Assembly: GCA_009841255.1 (NCBI GenBank)
Contig: VXMD01000006.1
Location: 30,173 to 81,707 of the forward strand
Reading direction: 5' to 3'
DNA length: 51,535 nt
From: Candidatus Poribacteria bacterium
Lineage (GTDB): Bacteria > Poribacteria > WGA-4E > WGA-3G
Shown here: positions 16,580-25,671 of the stretch, in pieces
How the letters are laid out: each line of letters opens with the position of its first letter
Numbering within the stretch: the stretch's first letter is position 1
Made by a program: the position numbers and the translations under genes
Notes under the pieces: generated by a model
The model's database searches: none
What the model saw: only the letters and a program-made list of their open reading frames with translations
What the model was told of the DNA's origin: nothing

Positions 16580-18618
16580 ATAAAGCCCAACGACAGCGGG
16601 CAAAGCCCACCAAAGAGAGTCAAGAGGAAAGCCTCGTTTCTGGGACGAAAGTTTACGAATTGGCGAAAGAATACAACCTAACAAACAAGGAACTTATCGC
16701 TCTACTTGAGGAGCACGGCGTTCGCGTTAAAAACGCAATGAGTACCCTTGATCCAGACACCGTCGCGCTTATTGAATCAGAATTAGCTGATGAACCGGTG
16801 GAAGAAACCGTTTCTACGCCTGAAACCCCCGTTGAAAACGCCGCAAAGGCGGAAGAAACTCCTACCGGCGCTGATTTGCAGATTATGGAAGGTACGACCG
16901 TCGCTGACCTCGCAGCAACGATGACGTTGCAACCTTCCGCCTTGATTATGCGTCTCATGAAGTTAAGAGTGATGGCAAACATAAATCAGAGGCTTGACTA
17001 CGATACGCTTGTAATGCTTGGGGAGCACCTGAACTTTGAAGCCGTTCGGTCGAGAACGCTGGAAGAAGAACTATTGGCTGAGATACCTGATGACCCAGAA
17101 TCTCTACAATCTCGGGCGCCAGTCGTCACAATCATGGGACATGTTGACCATGGGAAAACATCTCTTTTGGACTCTATTCGTCAATCAAATATCAGTGAAT
17201 CTGAAGCAGGAAACATAACACAACATATTGGCGCTTATCACGTAATATTAAAAGGTGGGAGTATTGTTTTCTTAGATACACCGGGGCACGCCGCTTTTAC
17301 CGCGATGCGAGCGCGCGGCGCACAAGTCACCGATATTGTCGTTCTTATTGTCGCAGCTGACGACGGCGTCATGCCACAGACGATTGAGGCAATCAGTCAC
17401 GCAAAAGCCGCGAAGGTGCCGATTGTCGTCGCGATTAATAAAATAGATGTACCTGGAGCACGTTCAGACTACGTCAAACAACAATTGGCAGAACAAGAAC
17501 TCCTGCCAGAAGACTGGGGTGGACAAACAATTTGTGTTGAGACTTCCGCTATAGATGGAACCGGGATTGACTTCTTGCTTGAAATGCTGCTTTTGGAAGC
17601 CGCTCTGCTGGAACTCAAAGCAAACCCAAGTAAACCAGCACGCGGGGTCGTTATTGAAGCACAGGTTGACAAAGGACGTGGGGCTATCGCAACCGTCCTC
17701 GTACAGGCGGGCACACTCAGAGTCGGTGATGTCTTTGTCTCAGGTAGATACTCCGGAAAAGTTAGAGCCATGATGGACGATTTCGGGAAACGGATGAAAG
17801 AAGCCGGACCTTCATGCCCTGTTGAGGTCCTCGGTTTTACCGGTGTCCCAGAAGCAGGCGACAGATTCTATGTCGTTGAGTCTGATAAGGACGCACGTGC
17901 CATCAGTGAAACCCGTCAGGACCAGTATCGCAATGAAAAACTCGGGGCAAATAGTCATGTGAGTTTGGATAACCTATTCCAACAAATTCAGGAAGGCGAA
18001 ATCAAAGAATTGAATGTTGTTCTTAAAGGCGATGTACAAGGTTCTGTACAAGCCGTCGCTTCTTCACTGCTCGAGTTGAGTACCGATGAGGTTAAAATCA
18101 ACATTATTCATCAAGCGGTCGGCGGGATTACCGAGACCGATATTTTGCTCGCCTCTGCATCTGACGCAATCGTCGTCGGCTTTAACGTGCATCCTACGAC
18201 AGAGGCGGTACAAGCTAAAGAAACCGAGGGGATTGATGTTCGGACCTATAACATCATTTATAATCTCATCTCCTATATCCGTTCGGCTATGGAAGGCCTG
18301 CTTGACCCTGAGGTCCGAGAAGTCGTTATTGGGCGTGCTGAGGTCCGTGAATTGTTTAAAGTCCCACGTCTCGGTTTGGTTGCCGGTAGCTACGTCAATT
18401 GGGGACGAATTTCCTTCAACCAACCGCTGCGTGTCCTTCGCGACAATCGATTAATCCACGAAGGTAAAGTCAATTCGCTTCGCCGGTTTAAGGATAATGT
18501 CAATGAAGTGCAAGCAAACTACGAATGTGGAATAGGGATTGAGACATTCGCCGATTTGAAGATCGGTGATGTCCTTGAATGTTATGTTTACGAACAAGTG
18601 GCACGCTCACTTTCGTAA
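16576..18618 (+). CDS. infB: Translation initiation factor IF-2
   Basis: A 680-residue protein starting at ATG 16576 behind AAGGAGGAA. Two IF2-N modules (about 18-65 and 95-150) are linked by an acidic Pro/Ala/Glu segment. The G domain has GHVDHGKTS (G1), DTPGHAAF (G3), NKID (G4) and SAIDG (G5). Domains II, III and IV follow to the C-terminus ([20 protein letters not shown]). IF-2 is the GTPase that brings fMet-tRNA to the ribosome. The N-terminal extension is short compared with E. coli, similar to Gram-positive IF-2. Confidence 0.97.
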   Translation: MNKAQRQRAKPTKESQEESLVSGTKVYELAKEYNLTNKELIALLEEHGVRVKNAMSTLDPDTVALIESELADEPVEETVSTPETPVENAAKAEETPTGADLQIMEGTTVADLAATMTLQPSALIMRLMKLRVMANINQRLDYDTLVMLGEHLNFEAVRSRTLEEELLAEIPDDPESLQSRAPVVTIMGHVDHGKTSLLDSIRQSNISESEAGNITQHIGAYHVILKGGSIVFLDTPGHAAFTAMRARGAQVTDIVVLIVAADDGVMPQTIEAISHAKAAKVPIVVAINKIDVPGARSDYVKQQLAEQELLPEDWGGQTICVETSAIDGTGIDFLLEMLLLEAALLELKANPSKPARGVVIEAQVDKGRGAIATVLVQAGTLRVGDVFVSGRYSGKVRAMMDDFGKRMKEAGPSCPVEVLGFTGVPEAGDRFYVVESDKDARAISETRQDQYRNEKLGANSHVSLDNLFQQIQEGEIKELNVVLKGDVQGSVQAVASSLLELSTDEVKINIIHQAVGGITETDILLASASDAIVVGFNVHPTTEAVQAKETEGIDVRTYNIIYNLISYIRSAMEGLLDPEVREVVIGRAEVRELFKVPRLGLVAGSYVNWGRISFNQPLRVLRDNRLIHEGKVNSLRRFKDNVNEVQANYECGIGIETFADLKIGDVLECYVYEQVARSLS

Positions 18619-18700
18619 ATCGGTTCTGTGCGTACAGTAACGTATCTTTACCAGGAATTGCGGTTGTCAATCGTAGTCCACACAACTGACTGACACTTTC

Positions 18701-18985
18701 ATGCACATTGGTGTTTGTAAAATCCGTCTCCGAATTCCGGAAAGTCACTCGCTAAAAGCGAAACGCCGGGTTATCAAAAGCCTCATCGCAAGACTCAAAA
18801 ATCGCTTTAACATCGCTATTGCTGAAGTTGAGGCGTTGGAGGCACATCAGTTCGCTATATTAGCCGCCGTTTCAGTTTCCAACGATCCTGTACATCTCAA
18901 TAAGGTTATCTCACATCTTATTACCTTTGTTGAGACGAATGTAGATGCTGAATTAGTGGATTACGAAACGGAATTTTTCTTTTAA
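18701..18985 (+). CDS. ylxP: DUF503 (YlxP-like) protein
   Basis: A 94-residue protein with the family pattern VCKIRLRIPESHSLKAKRRV and IKSLIARLKNRFNIAIAEVE. DUF503 proteins regularly lie between infB and rbfA and are linked to translation or ribosome maturation; their molecular role is not established. There is no clear ribosome binding site before ATG 18701, and an 82-bp gap separates it from infB. Confidence 0.88.
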   Translation: MHIGVCKIRLRIPESHSLKAKRRVIKSLIARLKNRFNIAIAEVEALEAHQFAILAAVSVSNDPVHLNKVISHLITFVETNVDAELVDYETEFFF

Positions 18986-19028
18986 TGAAGTTCGCAAGCC
19001 AGAACTTGCTGCGAGAGGTAGGATTAAC

Positions 19029-19388
19029 ATGGTAGATAATAGAAGGCAAGATCGGGTAGGAGCCCTCATTCAGCGAGAATTAAGCGAGATTATCCAACGA
19101 TCTGTTAAGGATCCGCGCGTCGCGTTTTGTACTGTTACACAGGCCTCCGTCTCCCCGGATTTAAAGTATGTGGATGTGAAGGTGAGCGTTATCGGCGATG
19201 AGGATCAGAAAAGCAAAACGCTCGCCGGTCTAAAGAGTGCAGCGGGTTTCCTGCGACGCGAGATCGGGAACCGTCTGACGCTGCGCTATTCGCCGGAACT
19301 TCGGTTCGCTATAGATGAATCCGCTGACTATCTTTTCAAAATAGATGGGCTCCTCAAGTCTGTGACGACCGAAGACGAAACGACATAA
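19029..19388 (+). CDS. rbfA: Ribosome-binding factor A
   Basis: A 119-residue protein with RQDRVGALIQRELSEIIQRS and VKDPRVAFCTVTQASVSPDL, then KYVDVKVSVIGDEDQKSKTL and the C-terminal RYSPELRFAIDESADYLFKI, the whole KH-type fold of RbfA. It binds the 30S subunit and helps 16S rRNA 5'-end maturation. It sits 43 bp after ylxP and 20 bp before nrnA, within the cluster. Confidence 0.93.
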   Translation: MVDNRRQDRVGALIQRELSEIIQRSVKDPRVAFCTVTQASVSPDLKYVDVKVSVIGDEDQKSKTLAGLKSAAGFLRREIGNRLTLRYSPELRFAIDESADYLFKIDGLLKSVTTEDETT

Positions 19389-19408
19389 AACCACGCTGCG
19401 GACACTTC

Positions 19409-20440
19409 ATGAACACCCAACAGATGGCTAATACGCACGACTACGACACACTCCTTACCCTATTCGACCAATACCATACCTTCGCGCTTTCAACGCATAT
19501 TAACCCTGATGGGGACGCAATCGGTTCCGAATTGGGACTTTACCTCTTTCTCACGAAACTTGGCAAATCCGTAAAAATATTTAACACAGATCGAGTCCCA
19601 CCTAACTATCAATTCCTCCCGTTTTGGGATAGTATTGAGAACGCCCATTTCGTTGGGACATACCGCCCTGAAGTGTTGATTGTGTTAGATGCAAGCACGC
19701 TGGAGCGAATTGGAAAGCGGCTTTCCAAAACCTTGTATCCTATACACAGCCTCGTTAATATCGATCACCACGCCACTGCTGAGGCATTCGGCGACATCAA
19801 CCTCATCATACCTACAGCTTCTTCCACTTCAGAGATTGTTTACAAACTCATTAAACACCATCAATCCCCGATAGACAAAGCATGTGCCCTTTGTCTCTAT
19901 ACAGGACTGATGTTTGATACCGGCTGTTTTCGACATAATAATACAACAGCCGAGACACATCGAATCGCCGCAGAATTAATTCAAATGGGGGGATTCACGC
20001 CAGATGAAGTCTATCGGAATGTCTATGAACAGGTCCCTGTTGCTAAGATACACCTATTGAGTAAAGTCCTCGGCACATTGCAAATAACCGATGATGGAAA
20101 GATAGCATCCGTCTATGCAACACAGGCGATGTTTCGCAAAACGGGAACCACCGCTGACGCCATGGAAGGGGTTGTCAACCAGATTCAAGCAATAGCGGGG
20201 GTTGAGGTGGCACTCTGTGCATCCGAGATGACGGATCGAAGTACAAAAGTGAGTCTTCGGAGCCAAGGGGACGTTGACGTGAGTCAACTTGCCGCAGAAT
20301 TTCAAGGCGGAGGACATGCTCGCGCAGCGGGATGTCGGATTACCAGGCCTTACCCATTAGCCATTGCCGCCCTTGTTCAAGCCTCACAACGCTATATTGA
20401 GCCGAATCATATGAGATATGGGGATTGCCAGAAGGATTGA
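19409..20440 (+). CDS. nrnA: DHH-family oligoribonuclease / pAp phosphatase (NrnA-like)
   Basis: A 343-residue protein. THINPDGDAIGSELGLYLF (about 29-47) is the DHH subfamily metal motif, VLDAS follows at about 89-93, NIDHHATAEAFGDINL (about 114) is the DHH motif proper, and FDTGCFRHNN (about 170) is a further metal ligand. The C-terminal DHHA1 domain has FQGGGHARAAGC. NrnA degrades short RNA oligomers and 3'-phosphoadenosine 5'-phosphate. The gene is in its common place after rbfA. In many genomes truB follows, but here ribF comes directly. Confidence 0.92.
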   Translation: MNTQQMANTHDYDTLLTLFDQYHTFALSTHINPDGDAIGSELGLYLFLTKLGKSVKIFNTDRVPPNYQFLPFWDSIENAHFVGTYRPEVLIVLDASTLERIGKRLSKTLYPIHSLVNIDHHATAEAFGDINLIIPTASSTSEIVYKLIKHHQSPIDKACALCLYTGLMFDTGCFRHNNTTAETHRIAAELIQMGGFTPDEVYRNVYEQVPVAKIHLLSKVLGTLQITDDGKIASVYATQAMFRKTGTTADAMEGVVNQIQAIAGVEVALCASEMTDRSTKVSLRSQGDVDVSQLAAEFQGGGHARAAGCRITRPYPLAIAALVQASQRYIEPNHMRYGDCQKD

Positions 20441-20445
20441 GGAAC

Positions 20446-21417
20446 GTGGAAAATGCCGGCAGTGGGAGCGACCTACAGGGCGCAACCACATCTTGTAGTT
20501 TAAACAACATCGCTGAATTTGATAGGGAAACTGCCGTCACTTTTGGTGTGTTTGATGGTATCCACCTTGGACACCAAGCGGTTATTAACACACTCCTTAA
20601 ACGCGCTGCTCACGATAACTTGATGAGTGTATTAGTCGGTTTTTACCCGCACCCACTCGCTTTCCTAGCACCAGAACGGTGCCCTCCTCTCCTGACCCCT
20701 TTCTCCAAGCGCATCGAAATACTTCAGCAATTTGGCATCGATGAAATTGTTATGCTCAGTTTTGATGCACAGATTGCTTCAATGTCTCCTGAATCCTTTG
20801 TAGAATGTGTGCTTCTGGAAAAATGTCGAGCGAAGCACGTCGTTGTGGGATATGCCTGCCAATTTGGAAAGAATCGTGCAGGCAACGCAGAACGATTGGT
20901 GGAACTTAGCCAAGGACAAGCATTTGATGTTTCTGTCGTCCCACCTACAGAGGTAGAAGGGGCACCGGTCCATAGCACTCGTATCCGAAAGGCACTCGCA
21001 CAAGGCGACCTTCAGCGGAGCGCACAACTATTGGGACGCCCCTATTCTTTGATCGGGAACGTCGTTCATGGTGAGGGGCGTGGAAGGGAAATTGGGTTTC
21101 CTACGGCGAATATAGAGACTCAGAACCAAGTCTACCCTCCCAATGGCGTCTACGCTATCCGCGCAAAGTTAGAGGAACGATGGTTAGACGGAGTCCTTAA
21201 CATCGGAGTGCGACCCACGTTTAACGGGGTCAATATTCAGGTGGAGGGACACTTCTTCAATTTTAATGAAATCATTTATGGGAAACCCGTAGAAATATTC
21301 TTCGTAGAGAAAATTCGAAGTGAACGGAAATTCCCAAGTCCAGAATTTCTGATTCAACAGATACAGCGTGACATTGCAGCAGCGACGGAAATTCTCGCAG
21401 CACCTACATCTTCGTAG
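20446..21417 (+). CDS. ribF: Bifunctional riboflavin kinase / FAD synthetase
   Basis: About 323 residues from GTG 20446, chosen because AAGGATTGAGG precedes it; TTG 20425 in the same frame overlaps nrnA and has no ribosome binding site. The N-terminal FMN adenylyltransferase has TFGVFDGIHLGHQAVI (nucleotidyl transferase HxGH-like) and VVGYACQFGKNRAGNAERLV. STRIRKAL links to the C-terminal riboflavin kinase with GEGRGREIGFPTANI and LPPNGVYA-like YPPNGVYAIR. It makes FMN and FAD from riboflavin. Last gene of the rimP cluster transcript before rpsO gets its own promoter. Confidence 0.93.
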   Translation: MENAGSGSDLQGATTSCSLNNIAEFDRETAVTFGVFDGIHLGHQAVINTLLKRAAHDNLMSVLVGFYPHPLAFLAPERCPPLLTPFSKRIEILQQFGIDEIVMLSFDAQIASMSPESFVECVLLEKCRAKHVVVGYACQFGKNRAGNAERLVELSQGQAFDVSVVPPTEVEGAPVHSTRIRKALAQGDLQRSAQLLGRPYSLIGNVVHGEGRGREIGFPTANIETQNQVYPPNGVYAIRAKLEERWLDGVLNIGVRPTFNGVNIQVEGHFFNFNEIIYGKPVEIFFVEKIRSERKFPSPEFLIQQIQRDIAAATEILAAPTSS

Positions 21418-21443
21418 GACTGCCGTGGGATTGTGAGTTTAAT

Positions 21444-21472
21444 TTGAATTTTGGGTTGATTTGTGATATTAT
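21444..21472 (+). promoter_or_regulatory. Promoter of rpsO-pnp
   Basis: TTGAAT (21444-21449), 17 bp, TATTAT (21467-21472), about 118 bp upstream of the rpsO start. It gives rpsO-pnp a transcript with a long leader. Confidence 0.65.
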
Positions 21473-21590
21473 ATATGTATCAAATGTAGATAGAGACGGG
21501 CTGATGGGCAGTAGTGATTTTTCTATTCAGTTTTTATTTTATACAATGTTTTACACACGTTAGTTGTTCGACCATAAGGAGGTGACGCAA

Positions 21591-21881
21591 TTGGCAATTG
21601 ATGCAGCAGAGAAGAAGGAATTGATCCAACAACACCAGATACACCAACAAGATACTGGTTCCCCAGAGACTCAAGTGGCAATTTTGAATGCGCGTATTCA
21701 ACAGTTGACTGAACATTTTCGGACGCATCGAAAGGATTATCATTCGCGCCATGGACTTTTCCGATTAGTTGGCAAGCAGCGCCGTTTGTTACGCTATCTT
21801 TACAAGAAAGACGCAACACGCTATTACCGTTTAATTAATGAACTCGGAATTCGTGACACTATCGGATCGAGGAGAAGTTAG
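21591..21881 (+). CDS. rpsO: Ribosomal protein S15
   Basis: A 96-residue product from TTG 21591, selected because AAGGAGG stands 8 bases upstream; upstream codons in this frame would add nine residues not found in S15. [20 protein letters not shown] and [20 protein letters not shown], then [20 protein letters not shown], cover the S15 rRNA-binding core (the DTGSPE and HxKDxHSRR-like parts). It is followed by pnp as in most bacteria. Confidence 0.95.
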   Translation: MAIDAAEKKELIQQHQIHQQDTGSPETQVAILNARIQQLTEHFRTHRKDYHSRHGLFRLVGKQRRLLRYLYKKDATRYYRLINELGIRDTIGSRRS

Positions 21882-21891
21882 ATTTTATACC

Positions 21892-21921
21892 GGTACCGAG
21901 TGAATGTGTTGTCTCGGTGCC
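21892..21921 (+). promoter_or_regulatory. Hairpin between rpsO and pnp
   Basis: GGTACCGAG (21892-21900) pairs with CTCGGTGCC (21913-21921) over 9 bp with one G-U pair. There is no U-run behind it, so it looks more like a processing or stability element than a terminator. A second small hairpin ATGGGA/TCCCAT lies near 22023-22040. Confidence 0.5.
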
Positions 21922-22122
21922 AAGCGGCAAACGAATCAGTCCTTTCCGAGATAAATGCCATCGGAATTGTCTAACGAGGCATTGTGTGATGTCTAAAGAC
22001 TGTACGCACTGTGCTCAAATCGATGGGACTTTTTTCCCATGATGACTATTCTTAACCGCTTGTTACTCTCTATACTTGGTGACACGAGAAAATAAATAGG
22101 AAATACAGGAGTAGTATATAGA

Positions 22123-24450
22123 ATGAAAGTTGAAATGCAACTTGGGAGCGAGAAGTTATCAATTGAAACCGGAAAAGTTGCGAAACAGGCAGATGGTGCC
22201 GTTTGGGTGCAATACGGTGGAACGGTTGTTTTAGTCACGGTGGTAGCCGATGATGCTGAACATGACCTCGATTTCTTTCCTTTAACTGTAGATTACCGTG
22301 AAAGGGCATACGCAACTGGACGCATACCAACGGTTTATGGGAGGCGCGAGCCACGTCCTGGAACATCAGAACAGTTGGTAGCCCGTTTAATTGACCACTG
22401 TATTCGGCCTCTCTTTCCAAAGGACTTTAAGGCTGAGGTGCAAATTTTATGTAACGTATTTTCATCGGATGGTATCCATCCAGCAGATGTACCCGCACTT
22501 ATCGGGACTTCTGCCGCACTGTCAATCTCGGATATACCCTTTAATGGACCTGTCGCTGCTGTGACCGTCGGAAAAGTTGAAGATCGGTTAATCATCAATC
22601 CTACTTACGAAGAATTGCATGCCTCCAGTATGGAATTGTTCGTTAGTGGTAAGGCTGATGCCGTTATGTCTGTCGAGGGCGGCGGACATGAGATTCCTGA
22701 AGATGAAGTCATTGACACAATTATCACCGCACACGCGCAGATACAAGAGATCATCAAACTTCAAGAGGGTTTGGCTGCAGGGTGTAGTACCGCAAAACGA
22801 GACTATACCCCTAAAAGTGTTGAGTCCAACCTCAGTAGCCGGGTCCGACATCTCGCCACTTCCCGAATTCGAGAGTCTATCGGGATGGCAGACAAAAAGT
22901 TGCGTGAGGACTATCTCGAACAGGTGCAGGCAGAGGTGCTCTCAGAAATTCTTGAGGATACATCTGACGACATCGATCCCAATGCAACAAAAGATACGAT
23001 CTCCATCTTAAGTGAAATCGAGAAAGAGGAGATGCGTGAAGCAATCCTTACCCAAGGGAAACGGGTTGACGGTCGCGGTGTAACCGATATCCGCCCGATC
23101 TCGGGAGAAGTGGCATTACTTCCGCACACACACGGTTCCTCGCTGTTTAGCAGAGGGCAAACGCAGGCACTCTGTGTAACAACACTCGGCACATCCGGTG
23201 ATGAAGACGTACAACGTGGACTTGATGGCGAAGCAAGACGCTCCTTCTTTTTACACTATAATTTCCCCCCATTCAGTACTGGTGAAGTCAAACGCATGAT
23301 GGGACCCGGACGCCGGGAAATCGGACACGGGGCGCTCGCACAAAAGGCGCTTGAACCCGTCATTCCAGATAAAGAGGATTTTCATTATACGATTCGAGTC
23401 GTCTCCGAGATTTTGGAATCTAATGCCTCCTCTTCAATGGCAACTGTCTGTGGCGCAACACTCGCACTCTTAGATGCAGGTGTGCCACTTAAAAGACCCG
23501 TCGCAGGGATCGGCGTCGGACTCATCAAGGAAGGCGAACAGGAAGCCATCCTTACCGATATGCTCGGAACCGAAGATTTTCTCGGCGATATGGACTTCAA
23601 AATAGCAGGAACCAGTGAAGGCGTCACCGCTATACAGATGGACATCAAGATCGAGGGTGTCCCACCTGAATTGATGCGCCGAGCAATTCACCAAGCGAAA
23701 GAGGCACGCCTGTCGGTCATCAATCAGATGAACGCTGTCATTGCCGAACCGCGTGCAGAATTGTCACCCTACGCGCCTCGAATTTATTCCCTTCAAATTG
23801 CACAGCAGAAAATCAAGGACCTCATCGGTCCGCGGGGTAAAACTGTGCAGGGCATCCAAGAGGAAACAAACACGACCATCAATATCGAAGATGATGGAAC
23901 CGTCGAAATTGCCGCAACGAGCGCCGAAGATGTCAAACACGCAGAAGAGAAAATTCGGGCAATCACCGCTATGCCTGAGATCGGCAAGGAATACACCGGT
24001 AAAGTGGTTCGAACCGCTCCTTTCGGGGCGTTTGTCGAAATTCTACCCGGTAAGGACGGACTCGTTCATATTTCACAGATGGGGGATGGATATGTCCGCC
24101 GTGCCGAAGATGTTATGCAGGTCGGCGACGAGGTTACCGTCCGTATCCTCACGATTGACGAACAGGATCGCGTAGATCTAACGCTTGTTGCTGCGGGGGG
24201 TGTACCCGTTTCAGAACTGAATATCGAATCAAATGAGGATCGAGAGTTCTCATCCGATTGGAATCCTCCGAGAGAATCGCGAGACTCGGGGCGCTCCAAC
24301 TACCGTGATAATCGAGATTCTCGTGAGTACCGGGACAGACGCTCTAATGATTCACGCGAACGGCGCGGGAATCGCTATGATCAACGCGATAATTCTCGCG
24401 ACTTCCGGAATCAACGCTCACCCCGCATTCCCAAAGGACGTTCTCGATAA
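22123..24450 (+). CDS. pnp: Polyribonucleotide nucleotidyltransferase (PNPase)
   Basis: A 775-residue enzyme with two RNase PH cores (GGTVVLVTVVADDAEHDLDF near the N-terminus; LFSRGQTQALCVTTLGTSGD near 343), KH (IKDLIGPRGKTVQGIQEETN near 565) and S1 (GKVVRTAPFGAFVEILPGKD near 625). It degrades RNA phosphorolytically from the 3' end and works with RNase E or similar. After the S1 domain there is an unusual 75-80 residue tail that is very rich in Arg, Asp, Ser and Asn (RESRDSGRSNYRDNRDSREY and onward). AGGAG is about 13 bp before ATG 22123. Confidence 0.97.
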   Translation: MKVEMQLGSEKLSIETGKVAKQADGAVWVQYGGTVVLVTVVADDAEHDLDFFPLTVDYRERAYATGRIPTVYGRREPRPGTSEQLVARLIDHCIRPLFPKDFKAEVQILCNVFSSDGIHPADVPALIGTSAALSISDIPFNGPVAAVTVGKVEDRLIINPTYEELHASSMELFVSGKADAVMSVEGGGHEIPEDEVIDTIITAHAQIQEIIKLQEGLAAGCSTAKRDYTPKSVESNLSSRVRHLATSRIRESIGMADKKLREDYLEQVQAEVLSEILEDTSDDIDPNATKDTISILSEIEKEEMREAILTQGKRVDGRGVTDIRPISGEVALLPHTHGSSLFSRGQTQALCVTTLGTSGDEDVQRGLDGEARRSFFLHYNFPPFSTGEVKRMMGPGRREIGHGALAQKALEPVIPDKEDFHYTIRVVSEILESNASSSMATVCGATLALLDAGVPLKRPVAGIGVGLIKEGEQEAILTDMLGTEDFLGDMDFKIAGTSEGVTAIQMDIKIEGVPPELMRRAIHQAKEARLSVINQMNAVIAEPRAELSPYAPRIYSLQIAQQKIKDLIGPRGKTVQGIQEETNTTINIEDDGTVEIAATSAEDVKHAEEKIRAITAMPEIGKEYTGKVVRTAPFGAFVEILPGKDGLVHISQMGDGYVRRAEDVMQVGDEVTVRILTIDEQDRVDLTLVAAGGVPVSELNIESNEDREFSSDWNPPRESRDSGRSNYRDNRDSREYRDRRSNDSRERRGNRYDQRDNSRDFRNQRSPRIPKGRSR

Positions 24451-24489
24451 TCCAGAGTGCTTCGTAACGACTAACTCATATAGAAAACC

Positions 24490-24523
24490 AAATAGGGTGA
24501 AGGACGGTTCCTTTACCCTATTT
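24490..24523 (+). terminator. Hairpin terminator after pnp
   Basis: AAATAGGGT (24490-24498) pairs with ACCCTATTT (24515-24523), and an inner AGG/CCT extends the stem. The T-rich end of the stem serves as a short U-run. It closes the rpsO-pnp transcript. Confidence 0.75.
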
Positions 24524-24530
24524 CTATGTT

Positions 24531-24643
24531 TATAGTAAAGTCAAAAAATAAGTTGACACGCATTCAGCGAACCCTCGCGCCGCCGCTGGCGAGAGTCTAA
24601 CCTCGCCCACTCTCAATGTTCAAATAATTATGGCTTTACTATA
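24531..24643. mobile_element. MITE-like element, copy 1 (113 bp, TATAGTAAAG ends)
   Basis: The ends are inverted repeats: TATAGTAAAGTCAAAAAATA on the left and, read from the right, TATAGTAAAGCCATAATTAT. Similarity continues imperfectly for roughly 25 bp. The core holds a GC-rich palindrome (CTCGCGCC...GGCGAGAG) and no coding capacity. TA at both ends fits IS630/Tc1-type elements. It sits between the pnp terminator and the promoter at 24650. Confidence 0.7.
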
Positions 24644-24649
24644 AATATT

Positions 24650-24678
24650 TTGCATGTTTCCCGTGTTTATGCTATAAT
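24650..24678 (+). promoter_or_regulatory. Promoter upstream of the 86-aa membrane protein gene
   Basis: TTGCAT (24650-24655), 17 bp, then a perfect TATAAT (24673-24678) with an extended -10 TGC. It is only 7 bp from the MITE end. It likely drives the 86-aa protein, the LptE-like lipoprotein and the DUF6599-like gene. Confidence 0.7.
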
Positions 24679-24773
24679 ATGTAATGTCATAACGTAATCC
24701 AAACCTCTGACAAGAACGATACAATCGCCCGTATAGAGAAAGTAAAACGCACTACTGAAACGAGGGCAAACCG

Positions 24774-25034
24774 ATGAGATCACGACGTAATTTAACGAAA
24801 CACACCTTTGATAAAGGAGATTTGCTCGATCAGAAATGGCTCACCTATTTTTTAGCCATTGTTCTAATACTCCTTGTTCTCGTCTTTGTTGTTCTATTGT
24901 CGCCTACCTATAAACGGTATGTTGTTGATACTGTTAAATCTGTGTTCTATGGTGGAAAGCAGACAGCCCCAAAACCGAAAGCAGCTCCAGTCAATTTTCA
25001 GCGTCCGATACTAACGGATGGTCTGATATTTTAA
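24774..25034 (+). CDS. Small bitopic membrane protein, unknown
   Basis: An 86-residue protein: a charged cytoplasmic N-terminus (MRSRRNLTKHTFDKGDLLDQ), one strong membrane helix (WLTYFLAIVLILLVLVFVVL, about 22-41) and a short Lys/Pro-rich outer part. It lies 92 bp before the LptE-like gene and behind its own strong promoter. I do not recognise the family. The context suggests an envelope role. Confidence 0.6.
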   Translation: MRSRRNLTKHTFDKGDLLDQKWLTYFLAIVLILLVLVFVVLLSPTYKRYVVDTVKSVFYGGKQTAPKPKAAPVNFQRPILTDGLIF

Positions 25035-25126
25035 ACGGAATAGTGCAAACCGCAGCTATTCAGAGGCACCAAACTAATTTTGCAACATCCGCTTGTCCCC
25101 TTTCTCGACACAACTCGGGAGAAAAA

Positions 25127-25642
25127 ATGTCTAAAATATTGTTTATCTTAATGCTACCGATTTGGCTAATGGTGATCTCTGGATGCGGTTATGTTTCCAA
25201 ATCAGAGTATCTGGAGCATATCTCAACCATTCGTATCGCACCTATTGAAATCCTGGATGCAGATTTTGCGTATGATAACGCCTCCCAGCGTCCCAATGAT
25301 GAGGTTATCCATGAGAAACTCACCCAACGCTTCAATCGTAAATGGCGCGACGGAAACGATGCCGAATTTACGATGACGATACAGGATTACAATGTAAAAG
25401 AGCACGGATACGGACCTAACGGTGAGGTTGAACTCGTGCGGCTGACCCTTCAGATAGAGTATCAATTCATAGATAAGATCCAAAACCGAATTATTGAGGA
25501 AAGTGATAACTACCTCCAGGTTCACGATTTCTATATTGTCCCTAATCGGGCTGAGCCGATGGAAAGCCCTGAACAAGCCCGAAGTCTTCTTGTAGAAGAG
25601 TTGATCGAGGACCTTTACAACCAGTTGGCTGAACAGTGGTAG
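25127..25642 (+). CDS. LptE-like lipoprotein (LPS assembly)
   Basis: A 171-residue protein from ATG 25127 (GGGAG 5 bases upstream). An earlier ATG at 25043 would bury the signal peptide. MSKILFILMLPIWLMVISGC is a lipoprotein signal ending in the lipobox SGC (Cys20) followed by GY. The mature part (STIRIAPIEILDADFAYDNA; HEKLTQRFNRKWRDGNDAEF; SLLVEELIEDLYNQLAEQW) follows the LptE pattern of SGCGY, a beta-rich core and a terminal helix. LptE plugs the LptD barrel in the outer membrane for lipopolysaccharide insertion. Sequence conservation in this family is low, so the call is moderate. Confidence 0.6.
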   Translation: MSKILFILMLPIWLMVISGCGYVSKSEYLEHISTIRIAPIEILDADFAYDNASQRPNDEVIHEKLTQRFNRKWRDGNDAEFTMTIQDYNVKEHGYGPNGEVELVRLTLQIEYQFIDKIQNRIIEESDNYLQVHDFYIVPNRAEPMESPEQARSLLVEELIEDLYNQLAEQW

Positions 25643-25671
25643 CAGAACACAGCACGGGAACCCTCGCTCGA

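Noticed and set aside
21441-21590. Reading the rpsO frame from the first ATG-less codon at 21564
   Set aside because: The strong AAGGAGG falls inside that extension and S15 proteins begin at the TTG 21591 position.
24780-24960. Search for tRNA or rRNA genes in the window
   Set aside because: No cloverleaf with T-loop consensus GGTTCGANTCC and matching acceptor stem was seen, and no 16S/23S/5S-like stretch.
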